Shown here in pieces: positions 26,658 through 35,428 of a stretch of DNA of 64,000 bases. This DNA comes from Saccharothrix syringae. GTDB taxonomy: Bacteria; Actinomycetota; Actinomycetes; Mycobacteriales; Pseudonocardiaceae. Positions within the stretch are counted from its first letter, which is position 1, and every line of letters starts with the position of its first letter. Both the position numbers and the translations under genes were made by a program. The stretch spans positions 2,108,001 through 2,172,000 of the forward strand of contig NZ_CP034550.1 of NCBI RefSeq assembly GCF_009498035.1, written 5' to 3'. The notes below the pieces were generated by a model that ran no database searches, was not told where the DNA came from, and saw only the letters and a list, made by a program, of their open reading frames with translations.

Positions 26658-27848
26658 TCAGAAGGAGCCGGCGATCGGCTGGTCGCCGACCTCGCCCCAG
26701 TTCTCGGCCATGACGGCGCCGTGGCGGTACCAGGTCTTGGTGCTGGGGCGGAAGACGCCGGGTTCGTCGGTGCCGTCGCCGTTCCAGTCGCCGGCGATGG
26801 GTTGGTCGCCTGGTTCGCCCCAGCCGGTGAGCATTGCGGCGCCGGGGCGGTACCAGGTTTTGGTCGATGGGCGGAACACGCCTGGTTCGTCGATACCGTC
26901 GCCGTTCCAGTCGCCTGCCAGGGCGATGTCGCCTTCGTCGCCCCACCCGGTGAGCAGGGTGGCGCCGTGGCGGTACCAGGTTTTGGTGGACGGGCGGAAG
27001 ACGCCGGGTTCGTCGGTGCCGTCGCCGTTCCAGTCGCCGACGATGGGTTGGTCGCCTGGTTCACCCCAGCCGGTCAGCATTGCCGCGCCGACGCGGTACC
27101 AGGTCTTCGTGGACGGACGGAAGACGCCTGGTTCGTCGATACCGTCGCCGTTCCAGTCGCCCGCCAGGGCGATGTCGCCGGGTTCGCCCCATCCGGTGAG
27201 CATTGCGGCGCCGGGGCGGTACCAGGTCTTGGTGCTCGGGCGGAACAGCCCCGGGCCGTCCGGGCGGGTGCCGCAGTTGGCGCTGGTGACGTACCACGTG
27301 CCGTTGTTCGACTGGCCGTAGGTCACCCCGTTGAACACGGGGGCCACGCGTTCGTCGTTGGGGTAGCCCCACTCCGCCCGGCCGTCGCCGTTGCGGTCTA
27401 CGGCCATCTCGAAGTGCAGGTGCGACACGCCGTTCGACGTCTCGCCGGTGTGCCCGACGCGGCCGATCGGCGTGCCCGCGGCCACCTGGGCGCCTACGCC
27501 GACCGCGCGGGACTGCAGGTGGATGTAGGTGGTGAACCAGCCGCCGCCGTGGTCGATCTGGATGATGTTCCCGGCTCCGGAGGGGTTGCTGTACGACTGG
27601 TTGACCCGTCCTGCTGCCGGTGCGATAAGGGGTTCGCCCTCCGTCGCCGAGGTCGGTACCCGGAAGATGTCCAGTGCGGGGGCGTGGCCGAAGGACTCCA
27701 TCCGGATCTGGCGCCCGCACTGGAACGGGGCCTGGAAGGCGGGGCGTGCGGCGGCTTGGGCCGGTGGGCCGAGGGGTAACAGCACTACGGCGGCGATGAC
27801 GGGTGTCAGCGCTCGCGACCACCTTGTGGTGCGGGGCGTGCTCGTCAT
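26658..27848 (-). CDS. Secreted M23 peptidase with five C-terminal tandem repeats
   Basis: This 396-residue protein has a signal peptide (about 1-33) and an M23 (LytM) domain with the HxH motif in VSHLHFEMAVD (143-145) and an upstream His/Asp pair (GHAPALD, His55 and Asp60). The C-terminal half (203-396) is five copies of a 41-residue unit beginning RPSTKTWYRP and containing GDWNGDGIDEPGVF, a Ca-binding-type Asp/Asn loop like FG-GAP repeats. M23 enzymes cleave peptidoglycan cross-links or glycine bonds. It starts at ATG behind CCGGGAGGAC. Confidence 0.88.
   Translation of the reverse strand: MTSTPRTTRWSRALTPVIAAVVLLPLGPPAQAAARPAFQAPFQCGRQIRMESFGHAPALDIFRVPTSATEGEPLIAPAAGRVNQSYSNPSGAGNIIQIDHGGGWFTTYIHLQSRAVGVGAQVAAGTPIGRVGHTGETSNGVSHLHFEMAVDRNGDGRAEWGYPNDERVAPVFNGVTYGQSNNGTWYVTSANCGTRPDGPGLFRPSTKTWYRPGAAMLTGWGEPGDIALAGDWNGDGIDEPGVFRPSTKTWYRVGAAMLTGWGEPGDQPIVGDWNGDGTDEPGVFRPSTKTWYRHGATLLTGWGDEGDIALAGDWNGDGIDEPGVFRPSTKTWYRPGAAMLTGWGEPGDQPIAGDWNGDGTDEPGVFRPSTKTWYRHGAVMAENWGEVGDQPIAGSF
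26661..27242 (-). repeat. Five tandem 123-bp repeats within the M23 gene
   Basis: The unit is 123 bp (41 codons) and is repeated four full times, plus a shorter fifth. Alternate copies resemble each other: copies 1 and 3 share GDIALAGDWNGDGIDEPG, while 2 and 4 share GDQPI-x-GDWNGDGTDEPG. This suggests that a two-unit block was duplicated. The DNA identity is high enough for slippage or recombination. Confidence 0.9.
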
Positions 27849-28000
27849 GGCTGTCCTCCCGGGTCTGGGTACGTCGCGGTTGGCGAGCCTATTGGCAATG
27901 TTGGTTACCTGTTGACCTCCAATTGGGGGTGTTCGTGGGTTACTGACGAATCCTGGTCTCTGCCATGATCTGCGCTTCGCCCACTACCACGGGAGGCACC

Positions 28001-28747
28001 ATGACCCGCACCAGCCGGAACACGCTCGGTACGGGGTTGTGGGTCGGGTGCACCGATGGGCGGGTGGTCCGGGCGGCCGCCGGTGGTGGGTTCGACTGGG
28101 CGTGCGTGGACGAGCAGCACGGTGGTGCCGCCGGTGGGCGGGAGAACACCGATCTGATCGCGGCCGTGCGTGCGGCGGGTGTGCCGGCTTTCGTCCGGGT
28201 GGCCTGGAACCGGCCCGAGCTGATCGGCAGGGCTTTGGACAGCGGGGCCGACGGGGTCATCGTGCCCATGGTCGACGGTGTCGAGCAGGCGCGGGCGGCT
28301 GCCGCGGCGGCGCGGTTCGCGCCGCGGGGTACCCGCAGTTTCGGGCCGATCCGGTCCGCCGACGCGGTGACGGTCCCGGTGCCGGAGCGGGCGAACGCGG
28401 ATGTGCTGTGCCTGGTGATGGTCGAGACGGCGCGTGGTCTGGACGCGGTCGACGACATCGCGGCGGTGGACGGGGTGGACGGCATCTTCGTCGGTCCGTT
28501 CGACCTGTCGTTGGCGCTGGGGCTGGAGGTGGCCGAGTTGCTGGCCGATGGTGGTGAGGACGCCCCGCTTCGGCGGGTGGTTCGCGCCTGTCGGGCCAAT
28601 GGCCTGGTGGCGGGTGCGTACGCGGGGGCGGTGGAACGCGTCGGGCCTCTTCGGGCGGCGGGGTTCACGATGATCGCCGCGGTCGACGACCTGGCGATGA
28701 TCGCGCGGAGTGCGGGCGAAGCGGCTGCCGCGGCGAAGCTGCGCTGA
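28001..28747 (+). CDS. HpcH/HpaI-type aldolase
   Basis: A 248-residue class II pyruvate aldolase (TIM barrel). Motifs: the core DWACVDEQHGG near the N-terminus, FVRVAWN, then GVIVPMVDGVEQARAAAAAA, LVMVETARGLDAVDDIAAVD and GIFVGPFDLSLALG, where Glu and Asp bind the divalent metal. Reaction type is retro-aldol cleavage to pyruvate plus an aldehyde, as in HpaI or YfaU. The ATG at 28001 has GGGAGG upstream. No catabolic partner genes are adjacent, so the substrate is open. Confidence 0.85.
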   Translation: MTRTSRNTLGTGLWVGCTDGRVVRAAAGGGFDWACVDEQHGGAAGGRENTDLIAAVRAAGVPAFVRVAWNRPELIGRALDSGADGVIVPMVDGVEQARAAAAAARFAPRGTRSFGPIRSADAVTVPVPERANADVLCLVMVETARGLDAVDDIAAVDGVDGIFVGPFDLSLALGLEVAELLADGGEDAPLRRVVRACRANGLVAGAYAGAVERVGPLRAAGFTMIAAVDDLAMIARSAGEAAAAAKLR

Positions 28748-28836
28748 TCACGGCCGGCTGCGGCGACCCCGCTGGCGCCTGCTTCGTCGGGGCTGGGATT
28801 CGGCCGCGTGCGCCCGGGATTCCGCTCTGGGTTCAC

Positions 28837-29460
28837 GTGGTGTTGCTGCTGGGGGCGGCCGTGGTGGTGGCCGGTGTGGTGGGTCTGCTGCTGTGGGGTG
28901 TGCTGGGAGGACCGGCCGTCGGGGTGCTCGGCGCGTCGACGGCGACGGAGTGGGAGGTCCGAGACCGGCTGGAGGCGGTGAAGGTCGTGCTGGCGGTCGT
29001 GGGCGGTGTCGGGGCGGTGGTGGCGTTGGCCGTGGCCTATCGGCGGCAGCGCCTCGACGAGGTGGAGGTCTACCGGGAGGACGCCAAGGTCCTGCTCGAC
29101 AGCGATCCGCGCACCTGGCGCGGCCACGACTTCGACTTCACCGGCGCCGTCTTCGACGGTGGCGACTTCGTCGGTGCGACGTTCACCGGCACCGGTGTCG
29201 TCACCTTCGCCGGTGCCACGATCATCGGGCGGCTGTCGTTCGACGAAGCGACATTTGCTGGTGAGGCATTCGTCTCGTTCGACGGTGCCCGGTTCGTCGA
29301 GGGCGGGATCTCCTTTGAGAACGCCAGGTTCAGCGGGGGTGTCGTCGACCTGGAGAAGGTCGATCCGGCACGACCGCCCACGAGGCCCGAACCGTGGCCG
29401 TCGGGCACCCCGGCGCCCACCGGCCTGCGATTACCGCCGCCGCGAGTCGCACCGCAGTAG
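28837..29460 (+). CDS. Membrane pentapeptide-repeat protein with a TTA codon
   Basis: A 207-residue protein with two N-terminal membrane helices (VLLLGAAVVVAGVVGLLLWG and VKVVLAVVGGVGAVVALAVA), a short linker, then pentapeptide-type repeats of the form A(D/N)LxF, for example FDFTGAVFDGGDFVGATFTG and FEGGI-like blocks. A Pro-rich tail follows (about 178-207). Such repeats form right-handed quadrilateral beta-helices, function unknown in most cases. The GTG start is the first with a clear helix but has no strong ribosome site. A TTA leucine codon sits at 29431-29433. Confidence 0.72.
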   Translation: MVLLLGAAVVVAGVVGLLLWGVLGGPAVGVLGASTATEWEVRDRLEAVKVVLAVVGGVGAVVALAVAYRRQRLDEVEVYREDAKVLLDSDPRTWRGHDFDFTGAVFDGGDFVGATFTGTGVVTFAGATIIGRLSFDEATFAGEAFVSFDGARFVEGGISFENARFSGGVVDLEKVDPARPPTRPEPWPSGTPAPTGLRLPPPRVAPQ

Positions 29461-29698
29461 GGGTGAACCGCGTCCCCGCCCAGCGCAGGGGGAACGCGTC
29501 CGGTGTCGACGTGCGCGGCTGGGGCGGGCTGCGCGGTGCCGTAATCGGTCCGTAACGCCTCGGGGTGCGGTTGAGGTCGGGGTTTTTGCGGCCGGCAAGG
29601 GGTGTGCAAGGCGGTGGCGAGGGCGGGTTCAGCGGCGTGGTGAAACTCGGCCGAACCCGGCCCGGAAGTGGGCCGCACCCGAAACCCCGGAGCCAGTC
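29461..29698. other. Upstream region of the LuxR-type regulator
   Basis: About 240 bp between the pentapeptide gene and the regulator's GTG. No ribosomal, RNA or repeat feature is visible. It presumably carries the regulator promoter. Confidence 0.4.
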
Positions 29699-30472
29699 GT
29701 GACCAACCTGAACAGCCCCGTCGTGCCCTTCTCCCGCCGCCCGTCCTCCTCGTCCGAGTTGGCGACCATGCGCTTCCACGTCGACCGCCTCGCCGACCTC
29801 GTGGACCGGTTCCCGGGCACCGGTGTGGAGGACGAACCGGTGGAGGAGGTGGTCGACCGGCTCGTCCGCCAGGCCGCGCGGCGATTACCCGAGGTGTGGA
29901 CCAACTACGCCACCTTCCCGCTGCCCGACGGGCTGCGGGAGTTCCAGCGGTTGCAGGCGGTGCTGCTGGACGGCAACCGGCGGGCCCGCGTGGTGGTCGC
30001 GCGGGACCTCGTCGTGGAGGACGTGTTCGGGGCGCTGCCCGACGTGGACGTCCGGGTGCACGGCTCGGCGCTGCCGACGATGACCCTGGTGGACGACCGG
30101 GTCGCGCTCGTGGCCACCGGCGGCGGCCTGGCGGTGGTGCGCGACCGGGCAGTGGTCGGCGCGGTCCGGGCGCTGTCGCGGGCCGTGTGGGAGGACGCGG
30201 TCGACCTGCGGGCGGTGCGGCGGGCGGAGCTGGCCTGGCCCGAGGGCAGCGCGTCGCGGCAGGTGCTGGAACTGCTGTGCGCCGGGTACATCGACGAGGT
30301 GGCCGCGCGGCGGATGGGGTTGTCGGTGCGCACCTACCGGCGGCACGTGGCCGACCTGATGACCGGGTTGGCCGCGCGGTCGCGGTTCCACGCCGGGGTG
30401 CTGGCCGCCCGGCTGGGGCTGGTCCGCGGTCACGCGACGGCGGCCAGCAGCGCGTCGATCGCGGCGGAGTAG
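29699..30472 (+). CDS. LuxR-type HTH regulator with a TTA codon
   Basis: A 257-residue protein with a C-terminal LuxR-like helix-turn-helix (RQVLELLCAGYIDEVAARRM, GLSVRTYRRHVADLM). The N-terminal 180 residues have no receiver or kinase-like motif, so it is a stand-alone regulator. A TTA leucine codon at 29885-29887 (residue 63, in ARRLPEVW) is rare in such GC-rich DNA; in streptomycetes TTA codons make expression dependent on the bldA tRNA. It starts at GTG and its 3' end overlaps the convergent MocR gene by 43 bp. It could control the downstream cluster, but that is inference. Confidence 0.78.
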   Translation: MTNLNSPVVPFSRRPSSSSELATMRFHVDRLADLVDRFPGTGVEDEPVEEVVDRLVRQAARRLPEVWTNYATFPLPDGLREFQRLQAVLLDGNRRARVVVARDLVVEDVFGALPDVDVRVHGSALPTMTLVDDRVALVATGGGLAVVRDRAVVGAVRALSRAVWEDAVDLRAVRRAELAWPEGSASRQVLELLCAGYIDEVAARRMGLSVRTYRRHVADLMTGLAARSRFHAGVLAARLGLVRGHATAASSASIAAE

Positions 30473-31818
30473 GCGTGGCCGGGTGGCGTGGCGTACCCGA
30501 CGACCAGGCTGGGCGGGCGCATTGCGGCGGTACGGCTGTAGGCGCTCAGCGGCTGCACGCTCACCGACGCCGCGCGCAGCCGGGCGGTCAGCTCCGCCTC
30601 CCGCGCGCCGGGCAGCTCCAGGATGGCGTGCAGGCCCGCGGCGATGCCGAGCACGCGCGCGGTCGGCACGCGTTCGGCGGTCCTGGCCGTGAACAGGTCG
30701 CGTCGCCGCCGGTAGGCGAGCCGGGCCGCCCGCAGGTGCCGGTCGTAGCCGCCGGAGGTGATCAGGTCCGCGAGCGCGAGCTGGTCGAGCGGCGGGGTCT
30801 GCCGGTCGGCGAGGCGCTTGGCGGCCACCACGTCGTCGACCAGCGCGGGCGGGCAGGCGATCCAGCCCAGCCGCACGGCCGGGCCCAGGGACTTGCTGGT
30901 GGAACCGACGTAGGCGACCCGGTCGGGCGCGTGCGGCTGCAACGCGCCCACCGGGCGGCGGTCGTAGCGGAACTCGCCGTCGTAGTCGTCCTCGACCACC
31001 CACGTGCGGCGCGACGCGAGCAGCCGGGCCCGGCGCTCCGGGGACATGCTCACCCCCAGCGGGAACTGGTGGGCCGGCGTGCACACCACCACGTCCGCGC
31101 CGCTCACCGCGTCCAGGACCATGCCGTCGCCGTCGACGGGCGCGTCGAGCACCCGCATCCGCTCGGCCAGGATCGCCACGTGGTCGGGCATCGCGGGGTC
31201 CTCCACCGCCGCCGTGCCGGCGCCGCGGCCGGCGAGGGCGCGGGCCAGCAGGTTGAGCGCCTGCGTGTAGCCGGAGCAGATCACCAGGTTGGCGGGGTCG
31301 ACCCGGACGCCGCGCACCCGGGCCAGGTAGCCGGCCAGGGCGTCGCGCAGCTCCGGGCGGCCGCGCGGGTCGGCGTAGCCGAAGACCTCGGTGGGCGCCT
31401 CGCGCACGACCCGCGCCACCGCCCGCGCCCAGGCCCCGCGGGGGAACGCCGAGACGTCCGGCCGGCCGGGGAGCAGGTCGTGCCGGGGCGCGGCCTCGGC
31501 GGGACGCGGCGCGGTGCGCCCCGGCACCGGGACCGCGGCGCCGGCCACCCTGGTGCCCGCGCCGGCCGCGGCGGTCAGCCAGCCCTCCGCGACCAGCTGC
31601 GAGTACGCCTGGGTGACGGTGCCGCGGGACAGGCCGAGCCGGTCGGCCAGGTCGCGGGTGGAGGGCAGCCGGGTGCCGGTGGCCAGGCGACCGGACCGGA
31701 CCGCCTCGCGCAGCGCGTGCTCGACGGCGTGCCGCAGCCCGCCGGGCCGGTCGACGTCGATGAACAGGTCGGGGGTCGGTGAACTTGGTCCATCGCCACG
31801 GGTGCTCACTTGGACCAT
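30430..31818 (-). CDS. MocR/PdxR-type regulator (GntR HTH plus aminotransferase fold)
   Basis: A 462-residue protein with a GntR winged helix (about 29-95, LPSTRDLADRLGLSRGTVTQ) fused to a class I aminotransferase-like domain with a PLP-binding Lys in VGSTSKSLGPAVRLGW. MocR regulators use PLP-bound ligands to control vitamin B6, GABA or amino-acid pathways. It is divergent from the MFS gene with 32 bp between starts, and TTGGAC/TGGACC-type elements occur around both starts, so it probably regulates the MFS/epimerase unit. Relation to the cluster downstream is uncertain. Confidence 0.88.
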   Translation of the reverse strand: MVQVSTRGDGPSSPTPDLFIDVDRPGGLRHAVEHALREAVRSGRLATGTRLPSTRDLADRLGLSRGTVTQAYSQLVAEGWLTAAAGAGTRVAGAAVPVPGRTAPRPAEAAPRHDLLPGRPDVSAFPRGAWARAVARVVREAPTEVFGYADPRGRPELRDALAGYLARVRGVRVDPANLVICSGYTQALNLLARALAGRGAGTAAVEDPAMPDHVAILAERMRVLDAPVDGDGMVLDAVSGADVVVCTPAHQFPLGVSMSPERRARLLASRRTWVVEDDYDGEFRYDRRPVGALQPHAPDRVAYVGSTSKSLGPAVRLGWIACPPALVDDVVAAKRLADRQTPPLDQLALADLITSGGYDRHLRAARLAYRRRRDLFTARTAERVPTARVLGIAAGLHAILELPGAREAELTARLRAASVSVQPLSAYSRTAAMRPPSLVVGYATPPGHAYSAAIDALLAAVA

Positions 31819-31850
31819 TGTCGTGTACCAAAGGCCGCTAGCGTAAGGGC

Positions 31851-33062
31851 GTGACCTCGCCGACCCCCACCGGGACGCAGGCCGCGCCGGGCGCGGGGCT
31901 GCGTCGCTCGCTGATGCTGCTCATGGCCGTCGCGTGCGGCGTGGTCGTGGCCAACCTCTACTACATCCAGCCGCTGCTGCCCGACCTCGCGCGGGACTTC
32001 GGCGTCGCGCCCGGCGCGGTCGGGTCCGGCGTCGTGGTGACGCAGGTCGGCTACGCGGTCGGGCTGGTGCTGCTGGTGCCGCTGGGCGACCTGGTCGCCC
32101 AGCGGGCGCTCGTGGTCACCATGCTCGCCGCGGGCGCGGTGGCGCTGGCCGCGACGGCGCTGGCCGGCGGGCCCGCCGTGCTGCTGGCGTGCCTGGCGGT
32201 GGTGGGCCTGGCCAGCACCACCATCAACGTCCTGATCCAGCTCGCCGCCACGCTGGCCCGCCCGCAGGAGCGCGGCAAGGCCGTCGGCACGCTGATGACC
32301 GGCCTGTTCCTGGGCGTGCTGCTGGCCCGCACCGCCTCCGGGGCGCTGGGCGACGCGGCCGGGTGGCGGGCGGTCTACGCCGGCGCCGCCGTGCTGCTGG
32401 CGCTGCTGGCCGCGGTGATGCGGGTGGCGCTGCCCGACCTGCCCGCGCGGCGCGGCGCGAGCTACCCCCAACTGCTGCTGTCCGTGGTCGCGCTCGTGCG
32501 CTCGGAGCGGTTCCTGCGCCGCCGCATGGCCTTCGGGCTGCTCGGTTTCGCCTCGTTCCAGCTGCTGTGGACGTCGCTGCCGTTCCTGCTGTCGGAGGAG
32601 CCCTACGGCTACTCGTCCACCGTCATCGGCATGTTCGGCCTGATCGGCGCGGCGGGCGTGCTGTGCGCGCAGGTGTCGGGCCGGCTGCTGGACCGCGGCC
32701 TGGCGCACCCGGTGACCGGGGTGCTCGTGCTGCTGCTGGCGGTGGCCTGGGCGGCCAACGCCGCCGGCGCGACGCTGCTCGTGCCGCTGCTGGTGGGGAT
32801 CGTGCTGCTCGACATCGGCGTGCAGGGCGTGCACGTGCTCAACCAGACCCGGATCTACACCTACCCCGACGCGGTCCGGTCGCGGGTGACCACCGCGTAC
32901 ATGACCTCCTACTTCCTGGGCGGCGCGCTGGGCGGGGGACTGGCGGTGCTGCTGGTGCAGCGCGCGGGCTGGCCGGGCGTGTGCGTCGCGGGCGGCGTGC
33001 TGGCCCTGCTGGCGGGCGCGCTGTGGGTCACCGACCGCCGGATCACCCCGGTGCTGACCTGA
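31851..33062 (+). CDS. MFS transporter, 12 helices
   Basis: A 403-residue polytopic protein with MFS signatures, including LLVPLGDLVAQR between helices 2 and 3 and RPQERGKAVGTLMTGLFLG in the helix-4/5 region. The N-terminal GVVVANLYYIQPLLPDLARD resembles the YnfM/arabinose-efflux-like group. It starts at GTG, 32 bp from the divergent MocR gene. It could export the cluster's product, though it may belong to an independent MocR regulon with the epimerase downstream. Confidence 0.88.
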   Translation: MTSPTPTGTQAAPGAGLRRSLMLLMAVACGVVVANLYYIQPLLPDLARDFGVAPGAVGSGVVVTQVGYAVGLVLLVPLGDLVAQRALVVTMLAAGAVALAATALAGGPAVLLACLAVVGLASTTINVLIQLAATLARPQERGKAVGTLMTGLFLGVLLARTASGALGDAAGWRAVYAGAAVLLALLAAVMRVALPDLPARRGASYPQLLLSVVALVRSERFLRRRMAFGLLGFASFQLLWTSLPFLLSEEPYGYSSTVIGMFGLIGAAGVLCAQVSGRLLDRGLAHPVTGVLVLLLAVAWAANAAGATLLVPLLVGIVLLDIGVQGVHVLNQTRIYTYPDAVRSRVTTAYMTSYFLGGALGGGLAVLLVQRAGWPGVCVAGGVLALLAGALWVTDRRITPVLT

Positions 33063-33138
33063 GGCACCACACCGAAAAGGGCGCCGGGGCGAAAGGCACC
33101 GGGACAAAAGGCATACAACAAGGAGAGAGCTGCCCACC

Positions 33139-33987
33139 ATGCGGATCTTCGTTGCCGGCGCGACCGGCGCGATCGGCCGACGCCTCGTCCCGCTGCTGCG
33201 CGCGGCCGGGCACCAGGTGACCGGCACGACCCGGACCGAGCGGGGCGTGGCGCTGCTGCGCGACCTGGGCGCCACCGGCGTGCCGGTCGACGTGTTCGAC
33301 CGCGACGCCCTGATCGCCGCGGTGGCCGCCGCCGCACCCGACGTCGTCGTGCACCAGCTCACCGCGCTGTCCGGCGGGTCTCCGGTGGACAACGCGCTCG
33401 TCCGCCGCGAGGGCACCCGCAACCTGGTGGACGCCGCCGGGGCGGCGGGCGTGCGGCGGATCGTGGCGCAGTCCATCGCGTGGGCCTACGAACCCGGTGA
33501 CGCCCCGGCCGACGAGGGCACGCCGCTGGACCTGTCGGCGGGCGAGCCGCGGTCGGTGTCCGTGGGCGGCGTGCACGCCCTGGAGACCGCGGTCGCGGAG
33601 CTGGCCGAGCACGTCGTGCTGCGGTTCGGCGCGTTCTACGGGCCCGGCACCTGGTACGGCCCCGACGACCTGTTCGGCCGCAAGTTCCGGGCGGGCGAGT
33701 TCACCGCCAACGAGGGCGTCACGTCGTTCGTGCACGTCGACGACGCCGCCGCGGCCACCGTCGCCGCGCTGGACTGGCCGTCCGGTCCGGTCAACGTGGT
33801 GGACGACGAGCCCGCCACCGCCCACGAGTGGGCCCCGGTGTTCGCCGCGGCGGTGGGCGCGCCGGCGCCGCGGCGGGTCACCGGTCGGGCGCCGTGGGAG
33901 CGCGGCGCGCGCAACGCCCTGGCCCGCGGTCGCGGCTGGGAGCCGCGCTTCCCGTCGTGGCGCAAGGGTTTCGCCGAGCTGGGATGA
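33139..33987 (+). CDS. NAD(P)-dependent epimerase/dehydratase-like oxidoreductase
   Basis: A 282-residue extended-SDR/NmrA-like protein: FVAGATGAIGRRLVPLL (GxxGxxG motif), then VVVHQLTALSGG, and VLRFGAFYGPGTWYG. There is no obvious YxxxK catalytic pair. It lies 77 bp after the MFS gene on the same strand and ends at a strong bidirectional terminator before creD. Possible roles are a reductase or a sugar epimerase; neither can be settled. Confidence 0.78.
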   Translation: MRIFVAGATGAIGRRLVPLLRAAGHQVTGTTRTERGVALLRDLGATGVPVDVFDRDALIAAVAAAAPDVVVHQLTALSGGSPVDNALVRREGTRNLVDAAGAAGVRRIVAQSIAWAYEPGDAPADEGTPLDLSAGEPRSVSVGGVHALETAVAELAEHVVLRFGAFYGPGTWYGPDDLFGRKFRAGEFTANEGVTSFVHVDDAAAATVAALDWPSGPVNVVDDEPATAHEWAPVFAAAVGAPAPRRVTGRAPWERGARNALARGRGWEPRFPSWRKGFAELG

Positions 33988-33991
33988 GCAC

Positions 33992-34023
33992 GCGGCGGTC
34001 CGGGGGCCACCCCGGACCGCCGC
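33992..34023. terminator. Perfect 14-bp stem terminator, bidirectional
   Basis: GCGGCGGTCCGGGG / CCCCGGACCGCCGC with a GCCA loop lies between the 3' ends of the epimerase and the creD-like gene. No T-run follows. It marks a transcriptional boundary between the MFS/epimerase unit and the leftward operon. Confidence 0.8.
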
Positions 34024-34030
34024 GGCGGGC

Positions 34031-35395
34031 TCAGGTGCCGTAGCGGCGCAGGACCCGGTCGGCCAGGGCTTCGGCGGCCCCGGTGTAGCCCGCCGGGTCG
34101 CACAGGGCGCGCCAGTGGTCGGCGCCCCGCTCGTGGCCGCGCTCGCGCAGCGCCGCCGCCAGCACCTCGGGCAGGCGCTCCGGCCGGTCGGCGGTCGCGG
34201 CCGTCGCCTCGGCCAGCACGGCCTTGGCCTCGGCCTTGCCCAGGACCGGCGCGAGCACCGCGCCCAGCCGCTCGGACACGATCGCCCCGCCGGTCAGCTC
34301 GGCGTTGCGCCGCATCCGCTCGGGGAACACGACCAGCTCCGAGGTCAGCGCGGCCGCGTTGCGCGCCGCGCCGCACACCAGCCGCAGCGCTTCCCGCAGC
34401 GGCTGCCACTCGGCGTGCCAGCCGCCCGCCGACCGCTCGTCCTCCACGACCGCGCACTGGTGCAGCACGGCCACCAGGCCGGGCACCTGCCGCGCCGCGG
34501 CGGCGATGGCGGTGCTGCGCACCGGGTTGCGCTTCTGCGGCATGGCCGACGACGCGCCCCGACCGGGCGCCGACCCCTCGGCGACCTCGCCGACCTCGGT
34601 GCGCGTCAGCACCGCCACGTCCACCGCGATGCGGCCGAGCGCGCCGCCGACCACCGCCAGGGCCGCGGCGACGTCGGCGACGGGCGTGCGGGTGCTGTGC
34701 CAGGGCACGTCGGGGGCCGCCAGGCCGAGTTCGGCGGCCAGCGGCCCCACCAGGTCCAGCACCCGGGCCGGGCCGAACTCGGCGTAGGCGGCCAGCGTGC
34801 CCGCCGCGCCGCCCAGGGACACCGGCAGGCCGCCGTCGAGCACCCGCTCGACCCGGTCCAGGGCGTCGAGCACCCCGGACAGCCACCCGGCGGCCTTGAG
34901 CCCGAACGTGATCGGCACCGCGTGCTGGGTCAGCGTGCGGCCCGCCATCACCGAGCCCCGGTGCGCCCGCACGTGCCCGGCCAGTGCCCCCGCGGTGCTC
35001 CGCAGGTCGTCGCGCACGCGCTCGAACGCGTTGCGCACCACCAGCATCGCGGCCGTGTCGAGCACGTCCTGGCTCGTACCGCCCAGGTGCACGTGCTCGG
35101 CGGCGGTCGGGTCGACCCGGCGCACCAGGTCGGTCAGCTGGCCGACGAACCCCACCACCGGGTTGCCGGTCTCCCGGACGCCCCGCACCAGCGCGGCCCA
35201 GTCGAACCGCTCGGGGTCGCCCGCCTCGGCGATGGCCTCCGCGGTGCCGGGCGGCACCACCCCGGCCTCGGCCTGCACCCTGGCCAGGGCGACCTCGAAG
35301 GCGATCATCGCCTCCAGCCAGGCCCGGTCGCCCAGCAGGTCGTCCGGCGCGGTGTCCGCCCAGCCGGGCGAGAGCAGGCCGGTGTCGGCGTGCAT
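34031..35395 (-). CDS. creD-like: Nitrosuccinate lyase, CreD-like (fumarase/aspartase superfamily)
   Basis: A 454-residue member of the fumarase/adenylosuccinate lyase superfamily. It shows the signature ASSAMPQKRNP (residues 281-291), HLGGTSQD (103-110) and a TLTQHAVP motif (His158). In its adjacent operon position next to a CreE-type flavoprotein, the most likely role is elimination of nitrous acid from nitrosuccinate to fumarate, as established for CreD in cremeomycin biosynthesis. Alternatives: adenylosuccinate lyase or 3-carboxymuconate cycloisomerase, but no purine or aromatic catabolic genes lie nearby. It starts at ATG behind CGAGGAGGTTC, 33 bp after the CreE-like gene. Motif-level assignment. 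Confidence 0.8.
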   Translation of the reverse strand: MHADTGLLSPGWADTAPDDLLGDRAWLEAMIAFEVALARVQAEAGVVPPGTAEAIAEAGDPERFDWAALVRGVRETGNPVVGFVGQLTDLVRRVDPTAAEHVHLGGTSQDVLDTAAMLVVRNAFERVRDDLRSTAGALAGHVRAHRGSVMAGRTLTQHAVPITFGLKAAGWLSGVLDALDRVERVLDGGLPVSLGGAAGTLAAYAEFGPARVLDLVGPLAAELGLAAPDVPWHSTRTPVADVAAALAVVGGALGRIAVDVAVLTRTEVGEVAEGSAPGRGASSAMPQKRNPVRSTAIAAAARQVPGLVAVLHQCAVVEDERSAGGWHAEWQPLREALRLVCGAARNAAALTSELVVFPERMRRNAELTGGAIVSERLGAVLAPVLGKAEAKAVLAEATAATADRPERLPEVLAAALRERGHERGADHWRALCDPAGYTGAAEALADRVLRRYGT

Positions 35396-35428
35396 GGTGA
35401 ACCTCCTCGTTCGGTCGTCGCGCGGCGG

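Noticed and set aside
26661..27242. Could the 123-bp repeats be CRISPR?
   Set aside because: There is no spacer structure and the units encode a conserved 41-residue protein repeat.
34031..35395. Adenylosuccinate lyase (PurB) or carboxymuconate cycloisomerase (PcaB)
   Set aside because: The superfamily signature is shared, but no purine or protocatechuate genes are nearby, and the directly coupled neighbour is a CreE-type flavoprotein. Kept as a secondary possibility.
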